Assembly: GCF_022201045.2 (NCBI RefSeq)
Contig: NC_068557.1
Location: 30,915,501 to 30,979,500 of the forward strand
Source of the DNA: Citrus sinensis
Taxonomy: Eukaryota > Streptophyta > Magnoliopsida > Sapindales > Rutaceae
DNA length: 64,000 nt
Reading direction: 5' to 3'
The position numbers were made by a program, and so were the translations under genes. Numbering within the stretch: position 1 is the first letter of the stretch; the number at the start of each line of letters is the position of its first letter. Below the pieces are notes generated by a model that searched no databases, had not been told where the DNA came from, and saw nothing but the letters and a program-made list of their open reading frames with translations. Positions 22,773-35,743 of this stretch are shown one piece after another.

Positions 22773-25700
22773 ATGGCCGACGATAAGGTATACTTTTTTT
22801 TTTTTTTTTGACTTTTTTTTTCCGCTGAAAGAACAACCGATGGAAACAAAAATTTTTATTATTTTTATTATTTTTATTATCTGAAGCTTGGTTTTTGCGG
22901 AAAAGAAAGTGATTGTGTAGAGTTTAGGTTTTCTTTTTCTTTTATTTTTTAGTGAAGCAAATGTAAATGTGGCACAAACTGTTGTTATTTTTGTATATTT
23001 TGAGTTGAGACGGGTGGAATTTTGGAAGATTTACGTTTTTCTTCAGTTTATTATACACTCGTGAAAATTTGGTTTTTTACGTGAAATTTGTAGCTTCTGC
23101 GTTGGCGATCTGGCTTTGTTAGCTTACCGGACAACTTCCTTATTAGTTTTTTCTTTTTCTTTTTTCTTTAGTTTGTCTAGATCTCAGATCTTTTTTGTTG
23201 TATGGATTTGCAGATAATTTTTTCCCCTTTTCTTGAGTTTAATTATGGTAATTAGTTAATCACTCTGTTTACCCGATCCGTGCTTTGAGCTCCGTTCAAC
23301 TTGTTTTTCAAATGATTTTTTTTTGTTTCTGGTGCTTGTATGGATCAAACTTGCCTTACTTGCTTCTATTAAATTACTTTTGGATTTAATATGTTCGATA
23401 TACCTGTTACTCGTGAATGATCGTCGACTTTTATTTCATCTGCCTTCTAATTTTGGTAGTGTAAACTAATATGAGACATCAAAGTAAATGATTTTTATTT
23501 CCTACTAGTTGTCTTCTCAGTTGAGTACATGATATGAAATTGCCCTTGTAAAATGTTTTGCAGGAGATGTCTGCTGCTGTTGTTGATGGGAGTGACCATG
23601 TCACTGGTCACATCATTTCCACCACCATTGGAGGCAAAAATGGAGAGCCAAAACAGGTATGAGTTCCCTCTTTTAACCTTCTTTGTGATTTTTGTTCCCG
23701 TTTAATCCTTCTTTTTTTTCTAGTGTCTATATTATTTGAAAAGTAAATATGATTGTTAACCAACTTTGGATTCCTACCGTAACCCTAAAGTAAAATTTTT
23801 ATTTTCATTTGAATTTTAATGTATTTGGTGTGTTGCATCTTGCAGACTATTAGCTACATGGCGGAGCGTGTTGTGGGAACTGGGTCATTTGGTATTGTCT
23901 TCCAGGTAAGGAAATATTTTGTTTCGAAAATTTTATTGTGTTACCCTCTACTATGCTAACGTTATTGTCTTATCTTAGGCTAAATGCTTGGAAACTGGAG
24001 AGACTGTGGCTATCAAGAAGGTTTTGCAGGACAGAAGATATAAGAATCGTGAACTGCAGTTAATGCGGGTGATGGATCATCCAAATGTGATTTCTTTGAA
24101 GCATTGTTTCTTTTCAACTACCAGTAAAAACGAACTTTTCCTCAACTTGGTTATGGAATACGTACCAGAGAGCATGTATAGGGTTTTGAAGCATTACAGC
24201 AGTGCAAATCAGAGAATGCCCCTCATATATGTGAAACTTTATACGTACCAGGTATGTTGATGCCTCTGATGAGGTTAATTTGATCCTGCATGTGCTTTCT
24301 TTTTATAATTAGGGGATCTGTTGCAGATTTTCAGGGGCCTGGCTTACATCCACACTGTTCCTCGAGTTTGCCATAGGGATTTGAAGCCTCAAAACCTTTT
24401 GGTACGCATTTCCCCCTTCTAAGCTGCGACTAGAAGTTGTGGTGGTTTTCTGATCTCATACTTATCTCTCTGTAGGTTGATCCTCTTACTCACCAGGTTA
24501 AGATTTGTGATTTTGGAAGTGCAAAACAGCTGGTATGTTGTCTTGTTTTAGTTGAAATATCCTACTTACCCAAAAAAACAATTCTTGTTTTGCTGTCTGT
24601 TGAATGCTTTATGTGAAACTGATAAACTACCTGGACTCAGATTGCTGGAGAAGCAAACATATCATACATATGTTCACGTTTCTATCGGGCTCCAGAACTT
24701 ATATTTGGAGCTACAGAATATACAACCTCAATTGATATATGGTCAGCTGGTTGTGTGCTTGCCGAGCTTCTTTTGGGCCAGGTTTCAATTTTAATTCCAT
24801 TTTCTGGTATTTATTTTATGAATTCTAAAAAATAATTAATTCTCAGGTGTAATTATGTTTTGCTGACTGCTGCTAATTTTGAATATTTTTTAGCCATTAT
24901 TTCCTGGAGAAAATGCAGTGGACCAGCTTGTAGAGATTATCAAGGTACAGTTTGCCCTCAAATTTTTGAAATGATGCAATTTTCATGATCACTCGTCACA
25001 TGCTGCTTTTGCTTCTGTAGGTTCTCGGTACACCCACTCGTGAAGAAATTCGCTGTATGAATCCAAATTATACCGATTTTAGGTTTCCACAGATTAAAGC
25101 ACATCCTTGGCACAAGGTATGTATTTTTCATTTTCCTAAACATTGGTTGTTGGAATATGGAAGCCATATCAATGCTATTTCTCCTAGGCATTGTGATTAA
25201 ATTACCCTTTCACTGATACCATGTATCTTGGATGTTTGAGGCTCTTCTAAGGCCAGAAAATGAATCCAATCATTTGAATACAACAATTTTTTTGTTGTTT
25301 CCATATGTGCTTAAAATAATGTTTCCATTCATGTTTTTCTGTGTTTAGGTTTTCCACAAACGGATGCCTCCTGAGGCTATTGATCTTGCTTCACGCCTGT
25401 TGCAGTATTCACCAAGTCTCCGATGTACAGCGGTGAGTTTGATCATTATTCAACTGTATGGGCATGTGGTTTTTGTGTGGTCAATTTATGTTTAGTACAC
25501 GAGGAATTCATACCTTTAATGCTTAATTAAAAAAAAGAATGTATTATGCAACTGTTTTTCTCTTGTTAAGCTTTTTCTAGCCAAATATATTGTGCACTCC
25601 ATTGTTTTATTTCTGATTAAGATTTTACCTTTTCTATTACAGCTAGAAGCATGTGCACATCCTTTCTTTGATGAACTGCGTGAGCCAAATGCTCGCCTAC

Positions 25701-26111
25701 CAAATGGCCGCCCACTGCCACCTCTCTTCAACTTTAAACAGGAAGTATGTCTTCAAAATTTGTGAAGTAGCCTCTATTGATAGAATGATGTTGATTTGGC
25801 TATCGAACTAGATACTTGCAATATTTGTTCCTATGCTTTCAAATCTCCAAGAAATTGTGTCCTTTCAGATGCTTTTTCATTTTTTATCTGAACAGTAAAT
25901 TTTTTAGAACAATGAACTCAGTACTGTATGACATTTCATTACCAACTTCTTGTCAACATTTTATATTGAAGTTTAGGCTAATTTTTTTTTATCTATTTTG
26001 TTGTTTTTGTTACAGTTATCGGGGGCTTCACCAGAGCTTGTTAATAAGTTGATACCAGACCATGTGAAACGGCAATTAGGTCTGAATTTCTTGCATCCAG
26101 CCGGGACATAG
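22773..26111 (+). CDS. BIN2: GSK3/SHAGGY-like kinase, BIN2 type
   Basis: A cytosolic/nuclear Ser/Thr kinase of the plant GSK3 clade II. In Arabidopsis, BIN2 phosphorylates BZR1/BES1 and represses brassinosteroid signalling. Twelve exons can be traced: MADDK (22773-22787), 23564-23656, 23846-23905, 23979-24251, and so on to the stop at 26109-26111, giving about 380 residues, the family length. Motifs in order: [10 protein letters not shown] (Gly loop), VAIKKV (ATP Lys), [10 protein letters not shown] (catalytic loop), [10 protein letters not shown], the activating Tyr in [12 protein letters not shown], and the TREE motif in [14 protein letters not shown], where gain-of-function bin2 alleles map. 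The start [14 protein letters not shown] matches BIN2 as I recall it, and the end [11 protein letters not shown] is typical. Close paralogues (SK22, SK23) cannot be fully excluded. The position next to other At4g187xx homologues supports BIN2. Confidence 0.95.
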
Positions 26112-27309
26112 GTCTAGACAAGTAATATAGAAGTGAAATCTACTTGGTGATGTGTAGCACAAAGGGAATTATATCCTTGTTCGTAACTGCCATGCATTGA
26201 GGCTTAATCAGCATCAGTTGTTGCTCGATCAGCAAGCCTACATTCTCAGGCAGCTATGCTTTTCTTGGTGCCTTCTTTTTCTGCTTTTCCATCCTCCTGT
26301 GTCTCCTCCCCACTTCGTCCCACCCCCCCTCCTCTGTTAAAGTTCCCATTTGTTTATGTACATGTTTGATAGTAAAGATAGGTTAAGTTGATAAGGTGGA
26401 CTGATCAGACTGCTGTTAGTAGAGGAAAAACTGAGGAAAAATGTATTTGTACCTAGGAAGAAAGCCCCAAAGAGAATGGCCCAGAAGATGGGGTGGGCAT
26501 GATGTTGTCAGGTTTGGTCCTGTTTTTCTTTTCCCTCTTTGCAAGTCTTTCAATTTCTCTATTTTGATGGTCTGTGGTGACTGACTTCAAATTGCAGACA
26601 ATTGTTGTCACTTGCTGTTTGTGCAAAGTAATGTTATTGCAATTCTCCTCTTGGAAATGCTTGCTTGCCCCCTATTTGTTTCATTCCAAGTTCTTTGCAT
26701 ATTTCACTTGTTGGATGTGATAAGGTTGGTGAATCTTCAACATTTGTACGTCTCTAGAACTGATGTTGAATTATTGCGGTAGTTGACGATCCTACCAGAT
26801 TGTTCCATCTTGAATTCTGAAAATACAATGGTAGAATGAAAATTGTAGCCGATTTTTGGCGGGGTGCCCTTGAAACGCTCAACTGCTAACATGTCTCCGC
26901 ATAAATTACGCTGAAGAATTGTTTTCGATGTGGGGGATAACCAAAGAAAAAATTTCATGTAGTTGTCAGGTCACAACTTAATATTTCGTTTCGTGCTTTC
27001 TTCCTAGTTTCTTATTTAATACTAAAATATCAGCTGAGTGCTATTATTGCGCATTTGTTAAAAGAAGCCACCCAAAAACATAGCCATTCTCGATGCTTTT
27101 TTATCGTTTCCTCTTTCCCTCTTCCTTTTACTTTTTGAATAATTGAATGTCGGCATGACATTGATTGAACTTGTCCTAGTTGCCGAGTGCCAGAGTCAAA
27201 ACAATCATCCAATGTAACTGTACTACGGTCATATTTAGAATCAAAGTTGCACAACGGAAGTTTTTTAAATTGTACTACTGAAGTATTTAGTAATGGTAAA
27301 TAATTATTG
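26112..27309. other. BIN2-like 3' UTR and spacer
   Basis: The first several hundred bases are probably 3' UTR; a pyrimidine-rich stretch lies near 26265-26335. Beyond about 26700 there is no clear gene. Short minus-strand frames there have no recognisable features. Confidence 0.45.
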
Positions 27310-27450
27310 GTTCAGCTACCTTGGCTCCAAGGGAGGGTAGCCTGAAGAGCCGTTGGATGTATCCTATCATAATTATTTCATTTTTAAGTACAGATATCCA
27401 ACGGTTTTGGTGATTGCTCTACTTTAGAGTTGGTCGAAAGTAACAGTTGT
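27310..27450. mobile_element. Possible 141-bp MITE
   Basis: An 11-bp direct repeat, AATAATTATTG, flanks the segment at 27299-27309 and 27451-27461. Inside, CCGTTGGAT at about 27350 faces ATCCAACGG at about 27388, with weaker pairing toward the ends. The terminal bases match poorly and the flank repeat is low in complexity, so this is only a candidate Mutator-like MITE. Confidence 0.4.
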
Positions 27451-28079
27451 AATAATTATTGTAATTTAAAAATTATATTGATATAATTTTTATTTACATA
27501 ATAAAAAATTTATTATTATTTTGATAATTTTATTAAAATTATTATTTAAAATTATATATTTTTATAATAATTATATCTTTTAAGCTACATTACGGGAATC
27601 CAAAACAGGCCATATATTTAACAGCAAAAGGATAAGTGCATGAAATTAAAAGTTGCTGCCAAATTTCTATTGTACATATTTTAATGTTTTGATCATTCGT
27701 TGTGTCCAGGCAGCCAAAACTGGCCCATCTATTTGCGGCGGTATACCGCGGGCAGACTTCTGAGAAACCCGAACCGTTGTTTTAAAAAACCAAAAATGCA
27801 CGTAACCCTAATACGATGTCGTTTCTTTCACACCCTATAAAATATGCAATCAAACAAATATAGAGTAAGGGGTATCTGAACAGTGGGATCGAGGTCAATG
27901 GTCAAAGTGGTAAGAAATATCAACGGCGCTTGCACTACCCTCTTTATTATCAAAGTGAGAAAAAAGAGCATGTCCGACAAGTCGACAATCGCTGTCACTT
28001 TACGAATCTCAAGAACGCTTCCCGCTCATGGAGCCTTTTTTTCCTGGTCTTGCCCTCGAAAAATCATTTTTAAATAAAT
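27451..28079. other. Upstream region of the LRR receptor kinase
   Basis: AT-rich for the first 150 bases, then mixed-composition DNA likely to hold the promoter of the receptor kinase starting at 28212. No separate gene is supported. Confidence 0.4.
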
Positions 28080-28211
28080 TTGGTTTTACGACAGATTGCG
28101 ACTTCCATATTCAATTTTCTGCACTGGGTCTCTCCCACTAAAAGAAAAAAAAAAGCAACCACCTCCTTTTGCTTTACTGTTCGTTCACTTTCTGGTTTCC
28201 AGTCCAAGTCA

Positions 28212-31200
28212 ATGGGAAATAATGGAATGGCGGTGTCTTTCTTCTTGTTGCTTTTAATTTTAATTTTCGCTTTGTTTTGGGAAGACACCAAAGTGAAAGT
28301 ATTAGCCTCTGACAGTCTCCTATCTCCCAAGGGCGTTAATTATGAAGGTGAGGTAACTGTGTATATGTCACTGCTGCTTTTTGGGTTCTGTCTTTTTGGG
28401 TTGCCTTAAATTATGGGTTCTGTCTTCTGTTGAGGAGCAGTTGCTGCTTTGATGGCTCTGAAGATCAAAATGAGAGATGATTTGCATGTGATGGACGGCT
28501 GGGATATTAACTCTGTGGATCCTTGTACTTGGAATATGGTCGCTTGCTCTGCTGAAGGTTTCGTTGTTTCTCTGTAAGCCTAACAACAATGACAATGTAC
28601 CATTTGTTTCTTTATTCGTTCACTATTAGTAGTGCGGCGAATGTATGTTCCGTTTCTTTAGGTCGTCTGTAATATCTATTCTTTTTTTTTCCCGTTTAAT
28701 TTGCTGTTTTGAAGTGAAATGGCAAGTATGGGCTTATCAGGAACGCTGTCCCCAAGTATTGGGAACTTGACCCACCTAAGAACAATGTGAGTTACCTACC
28801 CTTCAGAATGCTGTAGTGCTTACATGTTTTGGTTTTTATTAATTTGTTTAAATTTCAGTTATGATTTTAGTTTCCGAATAGTTGCCCTCTGTACATTGAC
28901 GTTTTGAAATAATCTGTAATGTATTACATATTGGAAAATAGTACTTTTTCGTAAATCTTTGAGGAAATAATGAAAAAAGTAAACCTTTTCTTGTTTATAT
29001 ACGTACTAATTTGTGATTCCACATTTTTTTTTTCTCCTGCAGGTTATTGCATAACAATCAGTTATCTGGTCCTATCCCAGTTGAATTTGGGATGCTCTCA
29101 GAGCTTCAAACTCTTGACCTTTCTAATAATCAACTTGTTGGAGAAATTCCAAGTTCTTTGGGTTTCCTAACTCATCTAACTTACTTGTAAGTGTGGATTG
29201 ACATTCATTTGGTTAACCAATATGTACGTTAACTAGTTCTGAGTTTGGGGTCTTCTAATTTTTCATGTTCTAAAGCTTTTCTATGACTAGTTTTTCAGGA
29301 GGCTTAATAACAACAAGTTATCTGGACAGATTCCTACTCTTGTTGCCAATCTTACAAGTCTTTCATTCTTGTATGTGTTGCATGTCATATAAACTGTGTT
29401 TTCTTTTTTTGATTCTTTAAAATGCTTCTGATTTATATTTTATAATACCGTGCAGGGATTTATCATTCAATAATCTCAGTGGGCCTACGCCTAAAGTACT
29501 AGCAAACGGCTACAGGTGAGAATTTTAGAGGAAAGAGATTTTCCCTATCAATAAACCTTACTACTCTTGCTTGTTTATATGTTTTAATTTAAACAGTTGT
29601 GTTCTTTTAGCCATCCTCCATTGATTCAATGAATCAAAATTCCTGTACTATTTATGAGTTCATCCTGATATTTGTTTTAGACAACTAAAGGTCAGCATAT
29701 TTCATTCTAGTTTTACAGGGAACAGCTTTCTTTGTACTTCATCGGAACATTCTTGCACTGGTATTTCTAAACAAGAAAATGGTAATCTAGATGCAACATG
29801 TCTTACCTTTTCTTATGTAATGTGCTTCAATGATGTGAATCCAAATTAATTACAATACAAACTGAAGAGACAGGTCTATCTCCAAAAGCCAGTGGTCACC
29901 GTCGATTGGTGCTTTCTCTTGCTGTTGGCATCACTTGCACATTTGTTGTTTCAGTGGCGGTGCTTGTTTGTTGGGTGCATTGGTACAGATCGCGTCTTCT
30001 TTTTACATCATATGGTACTTTCCGAACAATATGTAATTTTACTAACCATGTACTTGTTTATAGAGGGTGAGAAAAATTAAAATGATTTGCGATTTGCAGT
30101 TCAGCAAGATTATGAATTTGATGTTGGTCATCTGAAGAGGTTTTCATTTCGTGAATTACAAATTGCAACTGGAAATTTTAGTCCCAAAAACATTCTAGGG
30201 CAGGGAGGATACGGAGTAGTATATAAAGGATGTCTTCCAAATAGGATGGTGGTGGCAGTTAAAAGGCTAAAAGACCCGAATTTCACTGGAGAGGTGCAGT
30301 TTCAAACTGAAGTTGAGATGATTGGCTTAGCTTTGCATAGAAACCTCTTGCGCTTATATGGCTTCTGTATGACACCTGAAGAAAGGTTGCTTGTTTATCC
30401 TTATATGCCGAATGGGAGTGTTGCTGACTGCTTGAGAGGTTAGTTTCATTTCCTTGAGCCAGTCCAGATTGCTAATATGAGCAACTGCTGCTTGAGGCTT
30501 TGCATTGAAGCTCACACTTTTCTGTTTGTTAAACATCTGTTCCTTAGCTCACTAATTCAGTTAGGGAAATCTTGTTTGTGTATTCATTTCTGCCCAAAAT
30601 GATATTGTGACCCGAAATGTTTACTCGTCATATTAAGAACACATTTAAATATTTTCACAATTTGCCCTAATTCTGGGGCACTTCTTGATGAGTTCTCATT
30701 TATATTCTTATAGTCGGAAGAATCATAATTCCTATAGGAAACTTTTTGTTTGGTCAATAGAAAAACAACCGTGTTATGCAGCTATGCATCTGAATTCATT
30801 TTGAATAGCTACTGGATTTAATCAGTCACACTGAGTTTGAAATACATTCAATCTCTGCATTCTTATTCTACCTTTACTTTTTCTCTTCGTCTTTTCACTG
30901 TTTCTTTGTTGGCTTCTTTTATTTGGTAGACACTCGTCAGGCAAAGCCACCTCTTGACTGGAATAGACGGATGCATATTGCCCTTGGAACTGCCCGTGGA
31001 CTTCTTTACTTACACGAACAGTGTAATCCAAAAATAATTCATAGGGATGTTAAAGCGGCAAACATTTTGCTTGATGAAAGTTTTGAAGCTGTGGTTGGGG
31101 ATTTTGGCCTTGCTAAGTTGTTAGATCGGAGAGATTCACATGTCACTACTGCAGTGCGGGGAACTGTGGGTCATATTGCTCCTGAGTATCTTTCAACTGG

Positions 31201-31771
31201 GCAGTCCTCTGAAAAAACTGATGTCTTTGGATTTGGGGTACTACTTTTGGAACTCATTACAGGGCAAAAGGCCTTGGATGTTGGAAATGGTCAGGTTCAG
31301 AAGGGAATGATCCTTGATTGTGTAAGTACCTACGGCTCTCTTGTAAATTAAGTCGTTGGCAGTGCCAGCACATTGCATATCTCGATTCTGCATGTTGCAT
31401 CTCTGGAAACAACTTTTGTGTTCCCCTAGTTACTAAATATTACACCAATTATGCAGGTTAGAACCTTACATGAAGAGAGGAGGTTGGATGTGCTCATAGA
31501 TAGGGATCTAAAGGGAAGTTTTGATCCAACGGAATTAGAAAAAATGGTACAGCTGGCTCTGCAGTGTACTCAATCACATCCTAACCTCCGACCAAAGATG
31601 TCGGAAGTCTTGAAGGTCTTGGAAGTTCTTGTAGAGCCAGTAGCAGAAGAAATGCAAGGTGGAACCCACTTTTGTGAGGCAAGGGATTGTAGCTTCTCTG
31701 GGAATAATAGTGATCTTCAGGACGAGTCATCATTTATCATTGAAGCCATTGAACTTTCTGGACCTAGGTAA
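28212..31771 (+). CDS. LRR receptor-like kinase, At5g45780 type (LRR-II/SERK-related)
   Basis: A plasma-membrane receptor kinase with a short ectodomain. Start at 28212 ([15 protein letters not shown]) chosen because a signal peptide follows; the frame is open further up but lacks protein character. Order: signal peptide; LRRNT cap with [11 protein letters not shown]; about four to five LRRs, split by introns at repeat boundaries as in SERK/NIK genes; a TM segment [20 protein letters not shown]; kinase with [30 protein letters not shown] (an RD kinase), [10 protein letters not shown] and [11 protein letters not shown]. The end is EAIELSGPR. About 11 exons, roughly 600 residues. All catalytic residues are present. 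Group II kinases often act as co-receptors or in antiviral or developmental signalling, but the ligand and partners of this one are unknown to me. The paralogue assignment to At5g45780 is from memory and is supported by the neighbours. Confidence 0.93.
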
Positions 31772-33416
31772 TAGAAACTACTAGATGCAGTGTCCAAAAT
31801 TCAGCTGTAAATGAGGTTTGCTTCTTATTAGGCACATTATTCACTGAATTGTAGTCGAACATTTTTTGGGTTAGTGCCTGAGGTTGCATCAGGGCTTCCA
31901 GGCAGTTAACTGTAAATGTTACTACTCTAAAGCCTTTTCCTGGGAGCGTCTAAATATGCTTCAGGAATATATTATTCTTATAATCATGATTCATTGACAA
32001 TAATTTATTTTCCCAGAAGCTACGCTACACATTACTGGAATTAGTTGGCGTGACACATGCCAGCTGTCTCCAAATTATGATTTATTTCCTTTTCAGTTAA
32101 TGGTTTAAATTGTAATTTGAAGATAATAACGTGTACAGTCTGCTGGCACTTACCCAGCGGATGGCGGCTAAACCTTTTGTATCTCTTTGCACTTTCAATG
32201 CATATCCATTTTCAGCAGACGAAGATTCATGAATTGAATATGCACTAAAATGTAAAATCCCTTATAGCCACTTGCATTGGTTGATAGTGCGACAAGTGAT
32301 TAAAAGATTGTGACTACCAAACTCTCCACCCGTCCCACTTGATTAAATTTTGGCCATAACTCCCCTGTTTTGGTCTCTCCCAGTGCCTGGTGAATGTGCT
32401 TCAATTTTGCATTCCATTTTATATATAAAAAAAAAAATCCCATCTCAGTTTTTACCTCCGCGGTTTGCTTAAGTTGCGGCGCCAACAGAGGCAGCAGCCT
32501 TTACCTATTCAAAACGTTACCTAAAAAAAACAAAATATTAAATATTCCATGCCAAAAAGATAAGCCAAACATAACAAGATAAGCATGTTAACTCTACGTG
32601 TTTGTAATGCAATTCTCTGCTTGCTCCTAGGGTCCTTCCAAATACATACTTTATTTGGTTAATTAAATTCCAAATCACGAATAAATCCAAATCACGAATA
32701 TTAACCATTAAAATATAATTTCATTCCCACTCAAACTCTACCTCTTCTGGTATTGTTTGTTGGTTCGTTTCTTCTCACCTGATCTCGTCTTTCATAATCG
32801 TTTTATAAATATATATATATCAACAAGAATATAAGGTACTTGGTTGACACTTGGTGGAGTTATCTTTGGGACAACGTTAGATCTCTGTTACGAGTCTAAA
32901 ACTCTGTCTCTTGCTTCTTTCTTTTTCTTTTTTAAGTTTATTTTCAAAAAAAGTATGAGCTTGTTTTATCCTTTTTTTTTTTTAAGTTAGGGGGGTTTTA
33001 ATATTTGAAGTAATCAAGTAAACGCTTTTTTTGGTGGATGATTGGAGGGGCTCTCGTTTGCGTGTGTATGAAGTGGACAAATAGAGTAGGTGACGATCTG
33101 GTCTCTGGGTTTGTTGTAAAGAAGCAAGAGGTTCGTTTTATGTTGGAATTAATTAGCTGTTAATTGTCATTATTTTTTCCCAATAACCGAATACTTTTGT
33201 CTGTAAATACTGCATATTTGATTCCAATTTTCCATTCTTGATTCTGGTTTTTAATCTGTGAATGATTGTTTTATAAGGATTGGCGAGAACGAGTATTTCA
33301 GTAGTAGAGATAATGCCATTGGCCATATGTCCATGATCTCATTCTATGCATATTTGTTCTCTTTTTCTTGAAAATTATTGGGGGGAGAATTATTTAATTT
33401 TCTTACATAAGATTAA
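31772..33416. other. Receptor kinase 3' flank and RING-CH gene 5' flank
   Basis: No coding frame. A (TA)n run lies near 32808-32820. The sequence at about 33060-33130 (GAAGCAAGAG followed by GTTCG) could be a 5' UTR exon with a donor site, so the RING-CH gene may have a leader intron before 33417. That is inference. Confidence 0.4.
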
Positions 33417-35743
33417 ATGGACCAAGAGACACAGAAGAGTAATAGGAACGATGACAATTTGAGTCAAGTAAATTGTGTTATAAGTGAGAATTCCAGATAT
33501 TCGGTTAATAGGGTTGCCTTGGACACTGTGGCTGCGGCAAATTCAGTTGAAGCTGTGAGTATTGGCGGGGGAATTGATGATTTTGGATCAAAAACTGACG
33601 ATCCTGGCTCAAGCAGAGCATTAGTAGAAGCGCAAGAGGTGGTAATAAACCATGATACATGTACTAGCAGAGTAATTGGGGAAAATTCAAGCAATCCTGT
33701 TGATGGGGTGTCGTTAGAAACTGTGGCTGTTAGAAATTCTGAACAGAATACTGGTTTTACTGAAGAAAATGGGCGCCTTGGATTGAAAATTGATAAAATG
33801 GTGTCAAGTGGTGCAGTAGTTAATGCACCTGAGACATGTAATGGACAAGGAACTGATGAGAGACGTCAAACTGATCCAGAGAGCAGTGGGAATTCTAGTC
33901 ATGTGGGTGATGTGGTTGTGCCTGTCATTGTGATAAATTCAAATCAGACAGCATGCTCTGGAGGAGAAAATAGGGACTTAGAAGTGAAAAGTAATGATTT
34001 GGGTTCAGGTAAGGCGCTGGTGGAAAACAGCATCAGAAAAATGTCTAAACCAGAAACCGAGAAGGAATCCTGTGTGATTGATATGAAATGTAGTGCTGGA
34101 GGTGGAAAAGGGTTTAGGGAGAACCCAGATGGGGAAAGAGTTTGTAGGATTTGTCACTTGGGTTCTGAGCAATTGTTGGAAACTACAGCTACTGCCTCTA
34201 CCACTGTCAATCTAATTCAGCTTGGTTGTGGTTGTAAAGATGAGCTTGGCGTTGCTCATAGTGATTGTGCTGAAGCATGGTTTAAGCTAAAAGGAAACAG
34301 GTAAATGTTTCTTGTTTCTGTGAAAACTTGCATCTTTTTAGTGTCTGCCACAGAGTTTATGAGTAAATGTGTTTTTGGGTAGATTTATCATCAGAATGTA
34401 CTGAGAATTACAAGGGCTTTGCAAATTTTGTGTTTCCCTAGAAGCCGAACTTTCCAAATACATACCTGATTCTCTTGAGTTTTTGAAATATCAGCCGCAT
34501 AACCACAGGAAAAGAAATATTAATTTCAATTACTAGATGATGTTGCTTAAGTTATATGGTTTTATTTCTTTTAACTTGCACATATTACCGAATAAAAATA
34601 ACATTTTGTTCAAAAGAGTAACTTGGATTTCTACTTCTTTTGTTCATGTTGTATTTTTTTTATATTTAATTTTCCTCTCTTTTCTAATGTAACATGGATT
34701 TCTACTTCCCTGATTTTAGGAAGTTTTAGTCTCCATTAAATTTCAGTGCTCTGAACCTAATTTCAAGTGGACTCTTGGTCTCATGTTAAGCTCAAACCAA
34801 ATACTGAGCATCCAGTTCAGGCGGCTCCTTCGCAGAGCAAAAAATGGTCTAGGGGCTTTAGGTCCATAAGCTTTCAGCTTGGAATATAGATCTTGATTCA
34901 TTGTAAGTAAGTTTGATGAATATCCATTTAGGGAATTAGATGTTTATGGTGCTGTCATAATCATTCTTCTCAGTAATATAGATGAAATATTAAGTGATAG
35001 CAAAAAACTTTATGATTCATAGTGAGGAAATGTCTTATGGATACCGGATAGACATGTAGGCTGGAAACATCTCATTCATTACGTGTTGCTTTAGCAATTG
35101 TGTGAATATTTCCAGATATGTGTAAAGTGTAGTAAACATGTGATATAATGAAAATATGATTACGAATGTGGTGAAAATAAACTGTATCCTGCATTATCTT
35201 TGTCAACATTTCTCTATTATTGCCTCTCTTTTTGGTGGTTTTGGATTTTCTGACAATTTAGGAATTAGATGTTCTGGTGCTTTGCAGACATGCTTTCTGT
35301 CCCTTTTAACATGATTACGATAATTCTTTTACAAGGAAAAAAGTGATATCTTTTGGTTTTTTAATGTGAATCAACAAATTGTTTCAAATTGATTCTGTAA
35401 TAATAAGGTTTCATATTCTGAGTGTGTAATTTTAGTCTCAAAACAATAAGTGAATGCTTCCAGAAATCTTTGAACCATTAGTTGTTAGCAAATTAATAAT
35501 GACATAGAGTATCTTTCTTGTCTGTACAGATTGTGTGAAATTTGCGGCCAGAGTGCAAAAAATATTACTGGTGTTGGGGATTACAGATTTATGGAAGAGT
35601 GGAATGAGCGGAGATTTATTGCCAGCAGTAGCGCATCAGAAAGGGGTGGTTGTTGGCGGGGGCAGCCATTTTGTAACTTCCTTATGGCATGCTTGGTAAT
35701 AGCTTTTGTACTACCATGGTTTTTTCGTGTAAATATGTTTTAG
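33417..35743 (+). CDS. RING-CH (RINGv) E3 ligase-like membrane protein
   Basis: Two coding exons, 33417-34300 and 35530-35743, join in frame (AG/A) to give 365 residues. Residues 1-235 are low-complexity and acidic/Ser-Asn rich with no domain I recognise, and probably disordered. The C4HC3 RING-CH follows: RVCRICHLG, then GCGCKDE, AHSDCAEAWF, and, after the intron, LCEICGQ. The C-terminus has one hydrophobic segment (FLMACLVIAFVLPWFF). RING-CH proteins are E3 ubiquitin ligases of the MARCH/Doa10 kind. Plant members with this layout are mostly uncharacterised. The zinc ligands are complete. The intron cuts the RING just before its last Cys pair. Confidence 0.9.

Noticed and set aside
22396-22836. 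146-residue minus-strand frame
   Set aside because: It arises from the purine-rich/CT-repeat leader of the BIN2-like gene: repetitive Arg/Glu composition and no domain.
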